From Heterostelium album PN500 (Eukaryota; Evosea; Eumycetozoa; Acytosteliales; Acytosteliaceae), in contig NW_008805071.1 in the NCBI RefSeq assembly GCF_000004825.1, positions 620,001 to 684,000 on the forward strand: DNA of 64,000 nt. Direction: 5' to 3'. Position numbers and translations under genes: made by a program. Positions 10,895 to 20,626 of this stretch are shown piece by piece; the stretch's first letter is position 1, and each line of letters begins with the position of its first letter. The notes under the pieces were generated by a model. The model saw only the letters and a program-made list of their open reading frames with translations. It had not been told where the DNA came from and searched no databases.

Positions 10895-12784
10895 TTAAAT
10901 GTTTAATTTCTTTATGAATTCTGATCTTTGAAGATAATGGTAGAACTTTGAAGAGGGATTGATATAGGTCTCTTCGGTACGGTTCATCAGGAGGAATTTG
11001 AGGATTGGTAGATCTTTGTTTTGAATTGCATTCCTAAATGCTTTGCTGTAGCACGGTTCGCTACGATTGTAATGTAAGAACTTGACGATATCTATAGAAG
11101 CACTATTGATTGCTTTCTCGATTACTTTCTTTGAATATGGTGTGTTTTGACTGTTTAGATACTGAACGATATCAAAATAACCACGGTTCGCAGCACTCTT
11201 AAAGTGTTTCGCATCCAATTGCAAATAGCTACAATTTCGTTGTAACCATTGAATGTTTGATAGTCGGTTGTGTTTGATTGCATACTCAAAGGCATTCGAG
11301 GTGAATCGCTCCGTTCGATTGTTGATGAACCATTCCATTGCTGCTTGATTCTCACTAGCTGCCAAACAATCCATAGCAATCCTAATCGGCAAATCCGGTC
11401 TCTTGTAATGTAGATATCGAAACAATTCGAAATGTTTCTCAATATTGAACGTATCCAATAGCTTGGGTGGACATTCCACTGATTGATTCTCTATAAGAAA
11501 CTTTACAACTTCGGAATGACCGTTGACAACTGCTTTCGTTAATGCAATAGATGTACCCTCTCCACCGTGCTGAAGAAGGAATCTCAGTGTTGGTAGATCT
11601 CCAACTGATGCAGCATTTTCAACGGCAGCACTAGTAATTACACCAGACCTATTGGTAAACAAGAACTCAACAAGCTCCAAGTTATTTCGATGCTTCGTTG
11701 CATGTAGGAAACTAAACAAATGGATTTCATTCGATTTTGTTGCCGAACTGCTAGCAAGTTGTTTATGAATTAATTTTACAAGATTGAACTGACCATGAAA
11801 TGCAGCATTTGTAATTGTTGAATTCCTGCACTGACCGATTCCATTCACCACGAGATACTCAGCAATATCAAAGAATCCCTTTTCCATTGCCAAATCGATA
11901 GGACTACCTCCTCCTCCTGAAAAGTCACTCGGATAACATTGATAGATGTATTTAACCAAGTTTAGATCACCCGATTCAATGGCACCTATATAGGACGATG
12001 ATGATTGTTCTGTTCGATTGGTGAAGAGAAACTCTGCAATCTCCATGGATTTACACTTGCTCTTTGCCAAATAGGTGCAACCCTCGGTCCTATTGAAATG
12101 TAGGTACTTCACGATGTCTAGGTGTGAATTAACACTTGCCATATCCATTGCTTTCGATGTTGCACCGTCATTTCTATTCTCGTGGAGATACTGTACTATC
12201 GATAGATGACCGTTTTTCGCTGCTTTGGTAATGGACGTAACAGAGAATACCTGTTCTATTTTATTCTCTTTGAGAAACTCGATGATACTCTTATCATTGA
12301 GAAATTTAATAATTGAAAGATGACCTCCTTTCATTGCATATCTATAGATTGATCTGAAATCAATTGCTATTCGATCTTTATGATCGCATCGATTGTATAT
12401 ATACTCAATGAGGTCATGATTGCCATATAGCGATGCAGTTTTGAGAGATCTTATGAACTGTAGCTTAAAGTGATCAAGAACTGTAAGACTATCATCATTA
12501 TCATCGTGATCATTAGATTGATCATTTTTGATTGCTAAGCATAAATGATTGAATATCGATTTGTACCGATCATTCATATTGAATCTTATTAATTCTTCTG
12601 GGAAACAACCGAGATCTTGCCAATCACATATCATTCCAAGTTCATCCCAACTACATGTTAGAGTTTCTCTCAATCCAGACCAATAGAATCTATGAAAATC
12701 TCTTATCTCTTGAAATATCTTACTACACAACCATTTAGAATTTATTATCTTTTTAAAAATATTACTTCTATATTCACTATCCAT
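10895..12784 (-). CDS. Ankyrin-like repeat protein 1
   Basis: A single exon encodes 629 residues. After an N-terminal segment of about 90 residues without repeats (SNIFKKIINSKWLCSKIF onward), the rest consists of degenerate ankyrin-like units, for example GHLSIIKFLNDKSI, GHLSIVQYLHENRNDGATSK and SHLDIVKYLHFNRTEGCT. The helix pairs keep the ankyrin pattern (A..GHL.IV.YL), but the loop is replaced by NRTE(G)CT-type sequence and there is little TPLH. No enzymatic domain is present. Dictyostelids carry many such proteins, and a protein-binding role is a family-level inference. Two relatives lie at 21074-23197 and 51332-53380, also single-exon and on the minus strand. Confidence 0.85.
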   Translation of the reverse strand: MDSEYRSNIFKKIINSKWLCSKIFQEIRDFHRFYWSGLRETLTCSWDELGMICDWQDLGCFPEELIRFNMNDRYKSIFNHLCLAIKNDQSNDHDDNDDSLTVLDHFKLQFIRSLKTASLYGNHDLIEYIYNRCDHKDRIAIDFRSIYRYAMKGGHLSIIKFLNDKSIIEFLKENKIEQVFSVTSITKAAKNGHLSIVQYLHENRNDGATSKAMDMASVNSHLDIVKYLHFNRTEGCTYLAKSKCKSMEIAEFLFTNRTEQSSSSYIGAIESGDLNLVKYIYQCYPSDFSGGGGSPIDLAMEKGFFDIAEYLVVNGIGQCRNSTITNAAFHGQFNLVKLIHKQLASSSATKSNEIHLFSFLHATKHRNNLELVEFLFTNRSGVITSAAVENAASVGDLPTLRFLLQHGGEGTSIALTKAVVNGHSEVVKFLIENQSVECPPKLLDTFNIEKHFELFRYLHYKRPDLPIRIAMDCLAASENQAAMEWFINNRTERFTSNAFEYAIKHNRLSNIQWLQRNCSYLQLDAKHFKSAANRGYFDIVQYLNSQNTPYSKKVIEKAINSASIDIVKFLHYNRSEPCYSKAFRNAIQNKDLPILKFLLMNRTEETYINPSSKFYHYLQRSEFIKKLNI

Positions 12785-12928
12785 TGGATTGATTACTTAT
12801 AAATAAATTTCATTAAATCACAAATTATGATCACAATCAGTAAAAGTAAAGTTTCAAAAAAAAAAAAAAAAAGAAAACAAAGATTAATTTAAGTTGTATT
12901 TTTTTTTTTTTTATTTAAATGATATTTA

Positions 12929-13816
12929 TTACAAATTACAGTAATTTTGATTGTAAAAGTGAAATTGTTGATAATTATTGTCTGAATGACGATGAAAATC
13001 ATTATCTTTTTGTAGAAATGGTGATAGAGGAAGAGATCCAAAAGAACTTAGCAACGAAGATGCTGATGAAATAGTATCGTTGTTGTTACAATGATGTACT
13101 TCAAGCTCAGCACTATGCTGTCTAGTGTAAATACCCACCTCTGCCAACATCCACAGTAAAGATGGTAGTGTATTGGTAGAGGTTGATGATGATGGTGGTG
13201 TTGTTGTTGATGATGCCGATGATATTGTCTTTGAACTTGTATTCGGTACCATAGAAGAACTAGCTCTAATATTTATATTTGAAGTGGAAGTGGAAGTAGC
13301 AGTTGTAATTGAAGTAGAGTTAGAATCTGATACTTGTTGATGTTCTAGTTGTAATTGTTGCAATTGTTGAATCAAAATATCGTTTCTCTCTTTTAGTTCG
13401 GCAATGACATCTATGGCTTTGGTAAGTATGTTGGCAGCAGTCGGTTTGGTATCACAGTTGGCCGATTTCTTCTCTTTGGTACTGGAGGCAGCGTAGTTCT
13501 TGTCGTTGGATACAACCATAGAATCTCTTGAAGAGGATAGACCGACCATATCAGCCAGAGAAAGCAATAGGTTCTTTCTCTTCTCTCTGCCTTTTCTCTC
13601 GGATGCACAGTGCTTCTCTCTCTTTAGATTCTCAGAGCTCGACTTTTTCTTTAGAATGGTAGTCGTTATCGTTGTCAGAGTACTGGTACAATCTTCTCTT
13701 TCGTCTACATCGTCATCACCACCACCACCACCAATACCATATTGTTTCTTATGCTTTAGATGTTTACCATTGGTAGTTTGTTTAACAGAGGTAGTAGATA
13801 CAGATTTCTTTGGCAT
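12929..13816 (-). CDS. Basic helix-loop-helix transcription factor
   Basis: A single exon encodes 295 residues. Residues 60-85 form a basic region and helix 1: REKHCASERKGREKRKNLLL contains the H-x3-E-x3-R triad that contacts E-box DNA in bHLH proteins. Helix 2 is KPTAANILTKAIDVIAELKE and runs on into a Gln-rich heptad segment (ILIQQLQQLQLEHQQV) that could act as a leucine-zipper-like dimerisation extension. The loop is about 35 residues long, rich in Ser and Lys, where most bHLH loops are 5-20. The remainder is Ser/Thr/Asn-rich low complexity. It is inferred to be nuclear. The gene is divergent from the TPR gene that begins 560 bp away. Confidence 0.8.
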   Translation of the reverse strand: MPKKSVSTTSVKQTTNGKHLKHKKQYGIGGGGGDDDVDEREDCTSTLTTITTTILKKKSSSENLKREKHCASERKGREKRKNLLLSLADMVGLSSSRDSMVVSNDKNYAASSTKEKKSANCDTKPTAANILTKAIDVIAELKERNDILIQQLQQLQLEHQQVSDSNSTSITTATSTSTSNINIRASSSMVPNTSSKTISSASSTTTPPSSSTSTNTLPSLLWMLAEVGIYTRQHSAELEVHHCNNNDTISSASSLLSSFGSLPLSPFLQKDNDFHRHSDNNYQQFHFYNQNYCNL

Positions 13817-14379
13817 AATAATAACAATAACAATAATAATTATAATTATATTAGAGATAAAGATGATAACTAATAGTGATAAAGAGATAGAGAGATAATA
13901 TTGTAATTATATTGTATAACAAAGACTGATTATTTTGAGCACATGCCCATGGAGTATTTATAGTGAATGCATGACTATGTTTGTTAGTTTTTCTGCTCTG
14001 AAAACTGAAATTAGTTGGCAAGATCATCAAGCTGTCAAATATCAAAGAAAGAGCAATTAATGGGGTATGTTGTTGTTGTTACTGTCATCTACATTATATT
14101 CAATTCTACTCTATTAAGCGATTGATTGACAAAACAATCAATCATGAACATATTTAAACAAACTAGCGGATATTAAATGATTGACAAATTCAAAAAAAAA
14201 CTTTATTAATGCTTGACAAAAAATGAAAGAATTCATTCTCAATCGATTTTGTCGTTTTTTTTATTGTAGTTTAATTATTAATACAACCATATTCGTTTGT
14301 TTTACCTTTTTATATATTCAATACTAAATACTGATGTTTTATATTCTGTAGATAGATAGATAATTAATTAATATATTTA
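13817..14379. promoter_or_regulatory. Divergent upstream region of the bHLH and TPR genes
   Basis: This 563 bp lies between two divergent start codons and is presumed to carry both promoters. It has moderately complex DNA around 13920-14060 and A/T-rich ends. I can name no specific binding site. Confidence 0.35.
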
Positions 14380-16064
14380 ATGAATAGAATTAGAAATATA
14401 GTTTGCAAATATAATGTTGCAGCAACAACAACATCGGATTACTGTTTAAGGTCATCTTTTCTAAAATTAAATATAAACTTTTACACACCACCACTAACAA
14501 CACCACCACCAACAATAGTATCAACTTCATCTTTATCTACCACATTTATATATAATAACCAAAATCATAAAACATTTGCATTTAATAAAAACTATTATTC
14601 AACAAACAACAGCAATAACAATAACAAAAATAGTAATAACAATAAAATAAAAAACAAAGAAACAACAAAAACAACTATAACAACCTCATACGACCAAATC
14701 AATGATTTTTCATATCATATCAATCAATTAGTTAAACAAGCTGATCTATATTATAAAGAACATAACTATAGTAAAGCAATCGAAATTGTATGTATAGAAT
14801 GGAATGTGGGATATGGTTCGATGCTGAATATCGGTTCAAAGCTGAATGAATGAATGATTGAATAGATATTAACTGTAATATTACTAACTGACTGACTATC
14901 TTATCAATCTAGTTTTCACAGGCATTGAAACAATGTAATGATAAGATCGAAGGTGCATTGTTGAATGCACGTATTGCAGCTGCGCGATTCATGATGGGAC
15001 AGCGTGACTTGGCCAGTCACAATCTGAGTGAAGCGTTGAAATCGATTCCCTATCGACACGAAGAGACCTACAGGCTGCTGTCGCTGAATGCTTTCATGAT
15101 CGAATACGAATACGACAATGTCGTCGACAAAGAGAGTTCGCGTGCGAAAACCTTGCTCGCTCACGCCATACGTCGATGGGAGTCGGTCATTGATTGCGAC
15201 GACTCCAAGCCGGACGGCTACGTTGGCAAAGGCCGATGTCTCCTGAAAGCGGAGCGTCCCGAGATGAACAACTGCTTCCACCTCAGAGACAAAGCGCTGG
15301 CGTGCAACTATCATCACCCACCGACCCAGACCTACGCAGCGGAACTTCTCATTCTCCAGAGCAAAGAAAGACTGGCACTGCAACTACTCAATCTATTTTT
15401 CAACAACTACCAAGAGTTTTATAAATCTACAAGAGTATACAGTAAGTAGTAGTAGTAGTGGCAGTTTATAAATCGATGTTTTCTCAATCAATTAGCTAGT
15501 TAGTTTAGATTGATCAAGTTTAATTAATTATTTTCCACTCACTACTTTAGTTTTGGATAATTATACACTTGGAAATAATTATTTTAGAAGAGGATTATGT
15601 CATTTGGAAGCAATGAATTGGGAGGATGCTATAAGAGATTTTACATCATCGATGAACTATTTGGCAGAAGCTGAGCATCCAGCTATCAAATTTTATAGAG
15701 CTAGATGTTTTAATAAATTAAAACTATTTGAAAAGGTATAGTTTAGATTATTATTTGTTTATTGAGAATATATTAATTAATTTTTTATTAATTAATTTTT
15801 ATTAAATAATTATAGGCAATTGAAGATTATTCAGAATGTATAAAATTTAATCCAACTCATATCGATGCTTATAAAGAAAGAAGTGAAGCTTATCTTGGAG
15901 TCGGTAATTTTATAATGGCAGACAAAGATAAAAAGGTATTTTTAGAAGATAGACAAAGGAGAAAGGAACAAAGACAACAATCAATGGATATGTATATGAT
16001 GGATAGAAAAGAAAAACAAATAAGATATTTAATTTCCAAAGGTAAAGGAAATAAGAATTCATAA
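14380..16064 (+). CDS. TPR-repeat protein, possibly mitochondrial
   Basis: Four exons (14380-14787, 14913-15441, 15551-15735, 15816-16064) keep frame and give 456 residues. The first 70 residues are rich in Arg, Lys, Ser, Thr and Asn with almost no acidic residues (MNRIRNIVCKYNVAATTTS), as in a mitochondrial presequence. TPR-like helix pairs follow: QADLYYKEHNYSKAIEIFSQ, ARIAAARFMMGQRDLASHNL, RRGLCHLEAMNWEDAIRDF and KLKLFEKAIEDYSECIKFNP, then AYKERSEAYLGVGNFIMADK. The C-terminus is a charged helix (EDRQRRKEQRQQSMD). There is no J domain. A scaffold or co-chaperone role is possible, but I cannot assign an orthologue. Exon 2 has G/C-rich codons, unlike the A/T-rich first exon. Confidence 0.75.
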
Positions 16065-16154
16065 TAAATAAGCGAAACAACGATACATATATATAAACAT
16101 AAGTTTTATCCTTTTTTGTTTTTTTGTTTTTGATGAATAAAAATAATTTATTTA

Positions 16155-16192
16155 TTTTGTTTTGTTTTGTTTTGTTTTGTTTTGTTTTGTTT
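16155..16192. repeat. (TTTTG)7 tandem repeat
   Basis: Seven copies of TTTTG plus TTT lie between the convergent stop codons of the TPR gene and the first small secreted protein. Confidence 0.9.
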
Positions 16193-16230
16193 AAATATTA
16201 GTTTAGTTATATATATATAAATATTTATAT

Positions 16231-16827
16231 TTAACAGTGTACTATGTATGAACCGTAAAAAAATCCGGAATTACAACCTGAATAATTGAGTTGGGTACAA
16301 TTATCATCGGAACAAGAGAATACTGCTGGAACGTTGTTGTTACAATAGTACTTGGAGGTACTAGTGGAATATCCATTGGTGTAGTATTTGGTGTAGGTTG
16401 GACCAACGCAGGTCTTCCTACTGTCGTAATAATAGGAGAATTGGATGGCATCGCTTGGCATGTTGTTGGTTTTCAGTGAGAGAGTCGAGTAGAAGCTTGG
16501 ACCGTAGATAATATTGAAAGTTGTCATTTCGTCCAAGGTGAAAGTGAAATTTTCAACTAAGGTGGTGCAGTAATTTATCATCCGGGACATTGTTACAGAG
16601 TTGGAGTTAGGATCCTCTTGGTGGAACAAAATATTGGTACCGGTATTCATATCCAAACAGGTGTCCATTGGAAAAATGTATCCAACTCCATTGGGTGTGT
16701 CAGTTTTAGCTGTCTCATTAGATCCATAGGGAGTGATATAAATATAGGATAATGTTGTTTGAGTTGATAAATCAACCAAAAAAGCTAATCCAATAACTAC
16801 TAAAATAATATTATTTATTCTGTACAT
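16231..16827 (-). CDS. Small secreted Cys-containing protein, copy 1
   Basis: A single exon encodes 198 residues. An N-terminal signal peptide is evident (MYRINNIILVVIGLAFLVDL followed by STQTT). The mature part is rich in Tyr, Thr, Asn and Ser with about nine Cys, NxT/S glycosylation sites (NETAK, NFTF, NCTQ) and conserved blocks shared with copy 2: YITPYGS, GVGYIFPMDTCLD, LSLKTNNMPSDAIQ, GPTYT and NGYS. It belongs to an unnamed dictyostelid-type secreted family. No enzymatic motif is visible. Its neighbour at 17632-18213 is a tandem paralogue on the same strand, so the pair arose by local duplication. Confidence 0.8.
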   Translation of the reverse strand: MYRINNIILVVIGLAFLVDLSTQTTLSYIYITPYGSNETAKTDTPNGVGYIFPMDTCLDMNTGTNILFHQEDPNSNSVTMSRMINYCTTLVENFTFTLDEMTTFNIIYGPSFYSTLSLKTNNMPSDAIQFSYYYDSRKTCVGPTYTKYYTNGYSTSTSKYYCNNNVPAVFSCSDDNCTQLNYSGCNSGFFYGSYIVHC

Positions 16828-17631
16828 TGTTTTTGTTTTTTTATTCTAAAAGTAAACTATTAAATTTTTTATTATTTATATAGAAAATTAACAAAGAAAA
16901 TAGATAAGAAAAGTTACTTAAATATGTGTTTGAAAATCCTTTTATTTTGAAAAGGATCTTTTGAAACTGGTTACCAAGAAATAAATACAAATTTTTTGAA
17001 TTGGTCTTTGGTGTATGAGCCTGTTCGAACATTTATTTTTTCAAAACTGACTGATTTTTTCATTCTATAATTCAACTTTGCTTCATTTTACTTTAGAACC
17101 ATTATCATCAAAGTTAAGATGAACAATTATACTGGTATAAAAAATCTAATAAAATATCTTATCAAGACCAGCAAATGATCTTAATAAAAAATATCAAAAA
17201 TAAAATATTTCAAAACAAAACTGGCTCCCAACAACTTTCGCCTGCGCATTAATTTTAAAAAAATTAAAAATTAGTGGGGTTAATGTGATCAGAGTGGTTT
17301 TTTTTATTTTATTCGGTTTATGGTTAAAAGCAAGAGCCAGTTTTGTTTTGTTCTATCGAAAATCTACAAAGAACTTCTTTCTCAGAACCTCGATCTTAAG
17401 AAACAAAAATTATTCATTCCATTCCGAAAACAGTAAAAAAATTAAAAAAAATTAGAGTGGTTGATGCCCCAAATAGCTATTCTTTTCTCTATCATTGAAT
17501 GGAAACATTTGATCGATTGATTTATGCCGAAATTTCATAATGGCGATGAAAAAAAATGGGATCGTTCGTTTATTGTTTTTTGGTAAATAGCAAACATAAT
17601 ATTTTATATTTATTTTATTTTATTATAAATA
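16828..17631. other. Spacer between the two secreted-protein genes
   Basis: This 804 bp holds the copy 1 upstream region and the copy 2 3' flank. It contains a 17-bp inverted repeat pair at 17211-17350, listed separately, and a short G/C-rich patch near 17230-17250. No gene is supported; a 63-residue ORF at 16841-17032 has no features. Confidence 0.4.
17211..17350. repeat. 140-bp segment bounded by 17-bp perfect inverted repeats
   Basis: The left arm CAAAACAAAACTGGCTC (17211-17227) is the exact reverse complement of the right arm GAGCCAGTTTTGTTTTG (17334-17350), with 106 bp between them. The size and structure would suit a small non-autonomous transposon (MITE) or a hairpin-forming element. 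I see no clear target-site duplication at its edges. Confidence 0.5.
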
Positions 17632-18213
17632 TTAACAACGAACTTTGAAAGGTGTGTAATAAACTTCATTACAGCTGTGATCGAATGTAACTTGGACACA
17701 GTTACCGTTGTAACAAGCAAAGACTTGTGGCTCGTCGTTGTTACAGAAATATTTACCGTCACTATCTGAGTAGCCGTTAGTGAAATAGATAGTGTAGGTT
17801 GGACCGGAACAGAAGTTACTGTAGTAGTAGTAGATATATTGAACGGCGTCCGATGGCATAGCATTTGTCTTTAGTGAGAGAGTGGCGTTGTATTTTGGAC
17901 CATAGAAGAGATTGAAGCCGACTACTTCATCGAGTCTGTAGCTGTAGTGAGTGTGAGCAGTAGTGCAATTATCTAGGAATTCTGTCATTGTTACATTGTT
18001 GGAAGATGGATCCGCTTGGTGGAACATGACATCGATGCCATTGACCGTCAAGCAAGTGTCCATCGGTATATTATATCCAATACCATAGGGTGTGGAGCTA
18101 ACATCATCTGAAGAGTATGGTGTAATATAGATAAAGTTTGATTGTACTGAAAGATCTACCAAACATACTAATCCAACGATTAATATTAAAAATGTATTAT
18201 TTATTTTCATCAT
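17632..18213 (-). CDS. Small secreted Cys-containing protein, copy 2
   Basis: A single exon encodes 193 residues with a signal peptide (MMKINNTFLILIVGLVCLVD). It aligns with copy 1 throughout: YITPYSS, GIGYNIPMDTCLTV, HQADPSSNNVTMTEF, LSLKTNAMPSDAVQYIYYYY, GPTYTIYFTNGYSDSDGKYF and a C-terminal CNEVYYTPFKVRC. Cys positions are largely shared, implying a disulfide-stabilised extracellular fold. Function is unknown. Confidence 0.8.
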   Translation of the reverse strand: MMKINNTFLILIVGLVCLVDLSVQSNFIYITPYSSDDVSSTPYGIGYNIPMDTCLTVNGIDVMFHQADPSSNNVTMTEFLDNCTTAHTHYSYRLDEVVGFNLFYGPKYNATLSLKTNAMPSDAVQYIYYYYSNFCSGPTYTIYFTNGYSDSDGKYFCNNDEPQVFACYNGNCVQVTFDHSCNEVYYTPFKVRC

Positions 18214-18733
18214 CTTTCTATCAAGAATATATATATTTTATCTGTGTATTTTTGTTTATTTAAAAGAATTTAAAAATAAATGAAGAGTTAGATTATTCAT
18301 TTTTGTTGTCATTGATTGAAACAGCTACGATTGTGAGTGGAATTGTGTAGTGCCAACCACGGAAACTTGTAAAAATATCTGATCAAGGTAGTAATTTGCG
18401 GGTCTTTTTTGCAAAATTTTAAAAAAAAGATTTTGATCTTTGTACAGATATTTTTTAAAATATTAAATATTTTACTATTTATTATAATTAAATAAAAAAG
18501 AATTATTGTTTATTTGATATTATTTAAATAATATTTTTTTTAATATTAAAAAGATACTAATAACAAAGATATCAATGGTTTTAGACCAGGACAAAAGAGT
18601 AAAAAAAAAAAGAAAAAAAAATTATTTAAAAATTGATTTTACAAATTTAATTTAATTAAATTTCATGTCATGACATCTTTTTATGTTTTTAGCATTAATT
18701 TGTTTAATCATTTTTGAAAAAGACTAGTCCAAG
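18214..18733. promoter_or_regulatory. Divergent upstream region of secreted protein 2 and lactonase
   Basis: This 520 bp lies between divergent start codons. A more complex stretch at about 18310-18410 is followed by A/T-only DNA. I recognise no defined element. Confidence 0.3.
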
Positions 18734-19843
18734 ATGTCTGAGATTTTAGCATATATTGGAACATACCATCCAAATGGTGAAGGTGTATACTTGTATTCTA
18801 TGAACAAGGAAACAGGTGCTCTCACACGTAAGAGTGTTGTTTCCACCAAGGAGTCACCTGCTCAATTGGTGATCGACAGCGTTAACAACAAATTGTACAC
18901 TGCCAGTGAGATCACCAACTATCAGGGTGGAAACAATGGATCTGTCATTTCCTATAGCATCGACGTTGCAAGTGGTTCGTTGACTTTTATCCAGGAGTGT
19001 GATGCTCTCGGTGGATTACCATGTCACCTGTCGTTGGACAATGAGAACAAACATCTCATGGTTGCCAACTATGCCTGTGGTTCGGTAGCGGTATTCCCAA
19101 TCGGTAGCGATGGTGCTGTCAGCAAGTCATCTTCGTTCTTCAAGACCGCTGGCGATGTCGGTCCGTTGCGCGCTGAAGGATCGCAGCCTGGAAGTTTCTC
19201 AATTAGTGGTCACGACGGTGTGCATGCCCACTGGATTGGAACCGACCGTTCCGGACGCTACGCTTTCCATACCGATCTTGGACAGGATAGAATCTACCAA
19301 TGGAAGTATTCCAATGGAAATCTTGCACCAAACTCGCCAGCTTGGATTCCCGCTGCCTCGAAAGGTTGCGGTCCACGTCACTTGGTTTTCCATCCCTCAA
19401 AAGACTATGCCTATATCATCAATGAAGAGTCTTCAACCGTTACACACTACGACTTTGATAGCAATACCGGTTTGCTCAAAGAACGTTCGACCATCTCCAA
19501 TTTCGAAGCTGGCTACAAGGGCAGTAGTTTTGGATCGGGTATCGTAGTGTCGCCGTGTGGCAAGCGTATCTACGCATTGAACAGATTACGTAACACCATA
19601 ACACATTTTGATATCTCAGAGCAAGATGGATCTCTATCGTTTATCGAGGAGGTTTGGACACGCGGTGACTTCCCACGTGCACTAACAATTGACCCAACCC
19701 ACCGATTCCTCTACGTACTCAATCAACGTAGTGACAACATCACCTATTTCACAATCGATCAACAATCTGGTAAGTTACAATTCAATAATAACTACATAGA
19801 TGTTGGTAGTCCATCACAATTGGTATTTTTTACAAAACAATAA
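18734..19843 (+). CDS. Lactonase, seven-bladed beta-propeller (6-phosphogluconolactonase-like)
   Basis: A single exon encodes 369 residues, the usual length for the YbhE/Pgl-type lactonase family (PF10282). It starts MSEILAYIGTYHPNGEGVYL, and the blade pattern recurs as NKHLMVANYACGSVAVFP, HDGVHAHWIGTDRSGRYAF, GCGPRHLVFHPSKDYAYIIN and FPRALTIDPTHRFLYVLNQ. Bacterial members hydrolyse 6-phosphogluconolactone in the pentose phosphate pathway, while fungal relatives act as muconate cycloisomerase, so the substrate is not fixed by sequence. No signal peptide is present; it is likely cytosolic. Codon use in the body is G/C-rich, suggesting good expression. Confidence 0.85.
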   Translation: MSEILAYIGTYHPNGEGVYLYSMNKETGALTRKSVVSTKESPAQLVIDSVNNKLYTASEITNYQGGNNGSVISYSIDVASGSLTFIQECDALGGLPCHLSLDNENKHLMVANYACGSVAVFPIGSDGAVSKSSSFFKTAGDVGPLRAEGSQPGSFSISGHDGVHAHWIGTDRSGRYAFHTDLGQDRIYQWKYSNGNLAPNSPAWIPAASKGCGPRHLVFHPSKDYAYIINEESSTVTHYDFDSNTGLLKERSTISNFEAGYKGSSFGSGIVVSPCGKRIYALNRLRNTITHFDISEQDGSLSFIEEVWTRGDFPRALTIDPTHRFLYVLNQRSDNITYFTIDQQSGKLQFNNNYIDVGSPSQLVFFTKQ

Positions 19844-20626
19844 AAAGATTGTTTAAAAATTTATAAGAAGAAAAATAATCAAAAATTTGAAAAAAGTATA
19901 TATTCTTATTATTTTTTGATAAATTCGATATCAATAGACTCGTCTAGTGATTATCTATCATAATATATATGTTTTATTGCGTGAGGTGTTGATTTCAAAA
20001 ACTTATTTTTTGTTTTACTCTTTTCTTCGGTCAAAAGCAAAATCTTTAAAAAAATAGTAAAAATAGAATAAAAAGGAAATTCTTATCTTATTAGTTCTTA
20101 TTAAAAATATTAGATAAATATTTTATATCCTTAGAATCATGAACATATTAATTATTTTTTGATATTAGAAAGGTAATATCTGTTCAATATTATTCCAAAA
20201 CTATTTTCGAGCACCAAAAAAAAAACTTTTTGACTTTAGATAATATTATCTAAAGTTTTTTTTCATAACAAAATAAAAAAGGGAATTTATTTTTAATCAA
20301 AAGAGTTTATAAATCTTTTCCTTAAAAAATTATTTATTCATAATTTTTTAATATTAAAAAAAAATCTTTTATACAGATTTTTAGTTTTATTGAAAAAAAC
20401 TAAAAAAGGAAAAAACTATTTTCCAAATTGGAAAAGATATTTTATTAATAATGAACACAATAGTCTTGACCTTTTATCTAATTACCAAATTTGATTGTTT
20501 TATAGTATTTTAATTAATATTTTTAATTTTATTATTAATTATAAAAAAATATAAATTGATGAATTATCCTTATTTAATTTAATTAAATTCATTAGATATC
20601 TAAATAAATAATTAATAATAATAAAA
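19844..20626. other. Intergenic spacer
   Basis: This 783 bp A/T-rich spacer holds the lactonase 3' flank and the promoter of the eEF1B-like gene. The one structured item is the 24-bp palindrome at 20233-20256. No ORF is credible. Confidence 0.35.
20233..20256. repeat. 24-bp perfect palindrome
   Basis: ACTTTAGATAAT is followed immediately by its reverse complement ATTATCTAAAGT, then a T run. Read as RNA it is a loopless inverted repeat. It lies 390 bp after the lactonase stop. It may be a transposon relic, a cruciform or a binding site; nothing decides. Confidence 0.55.
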
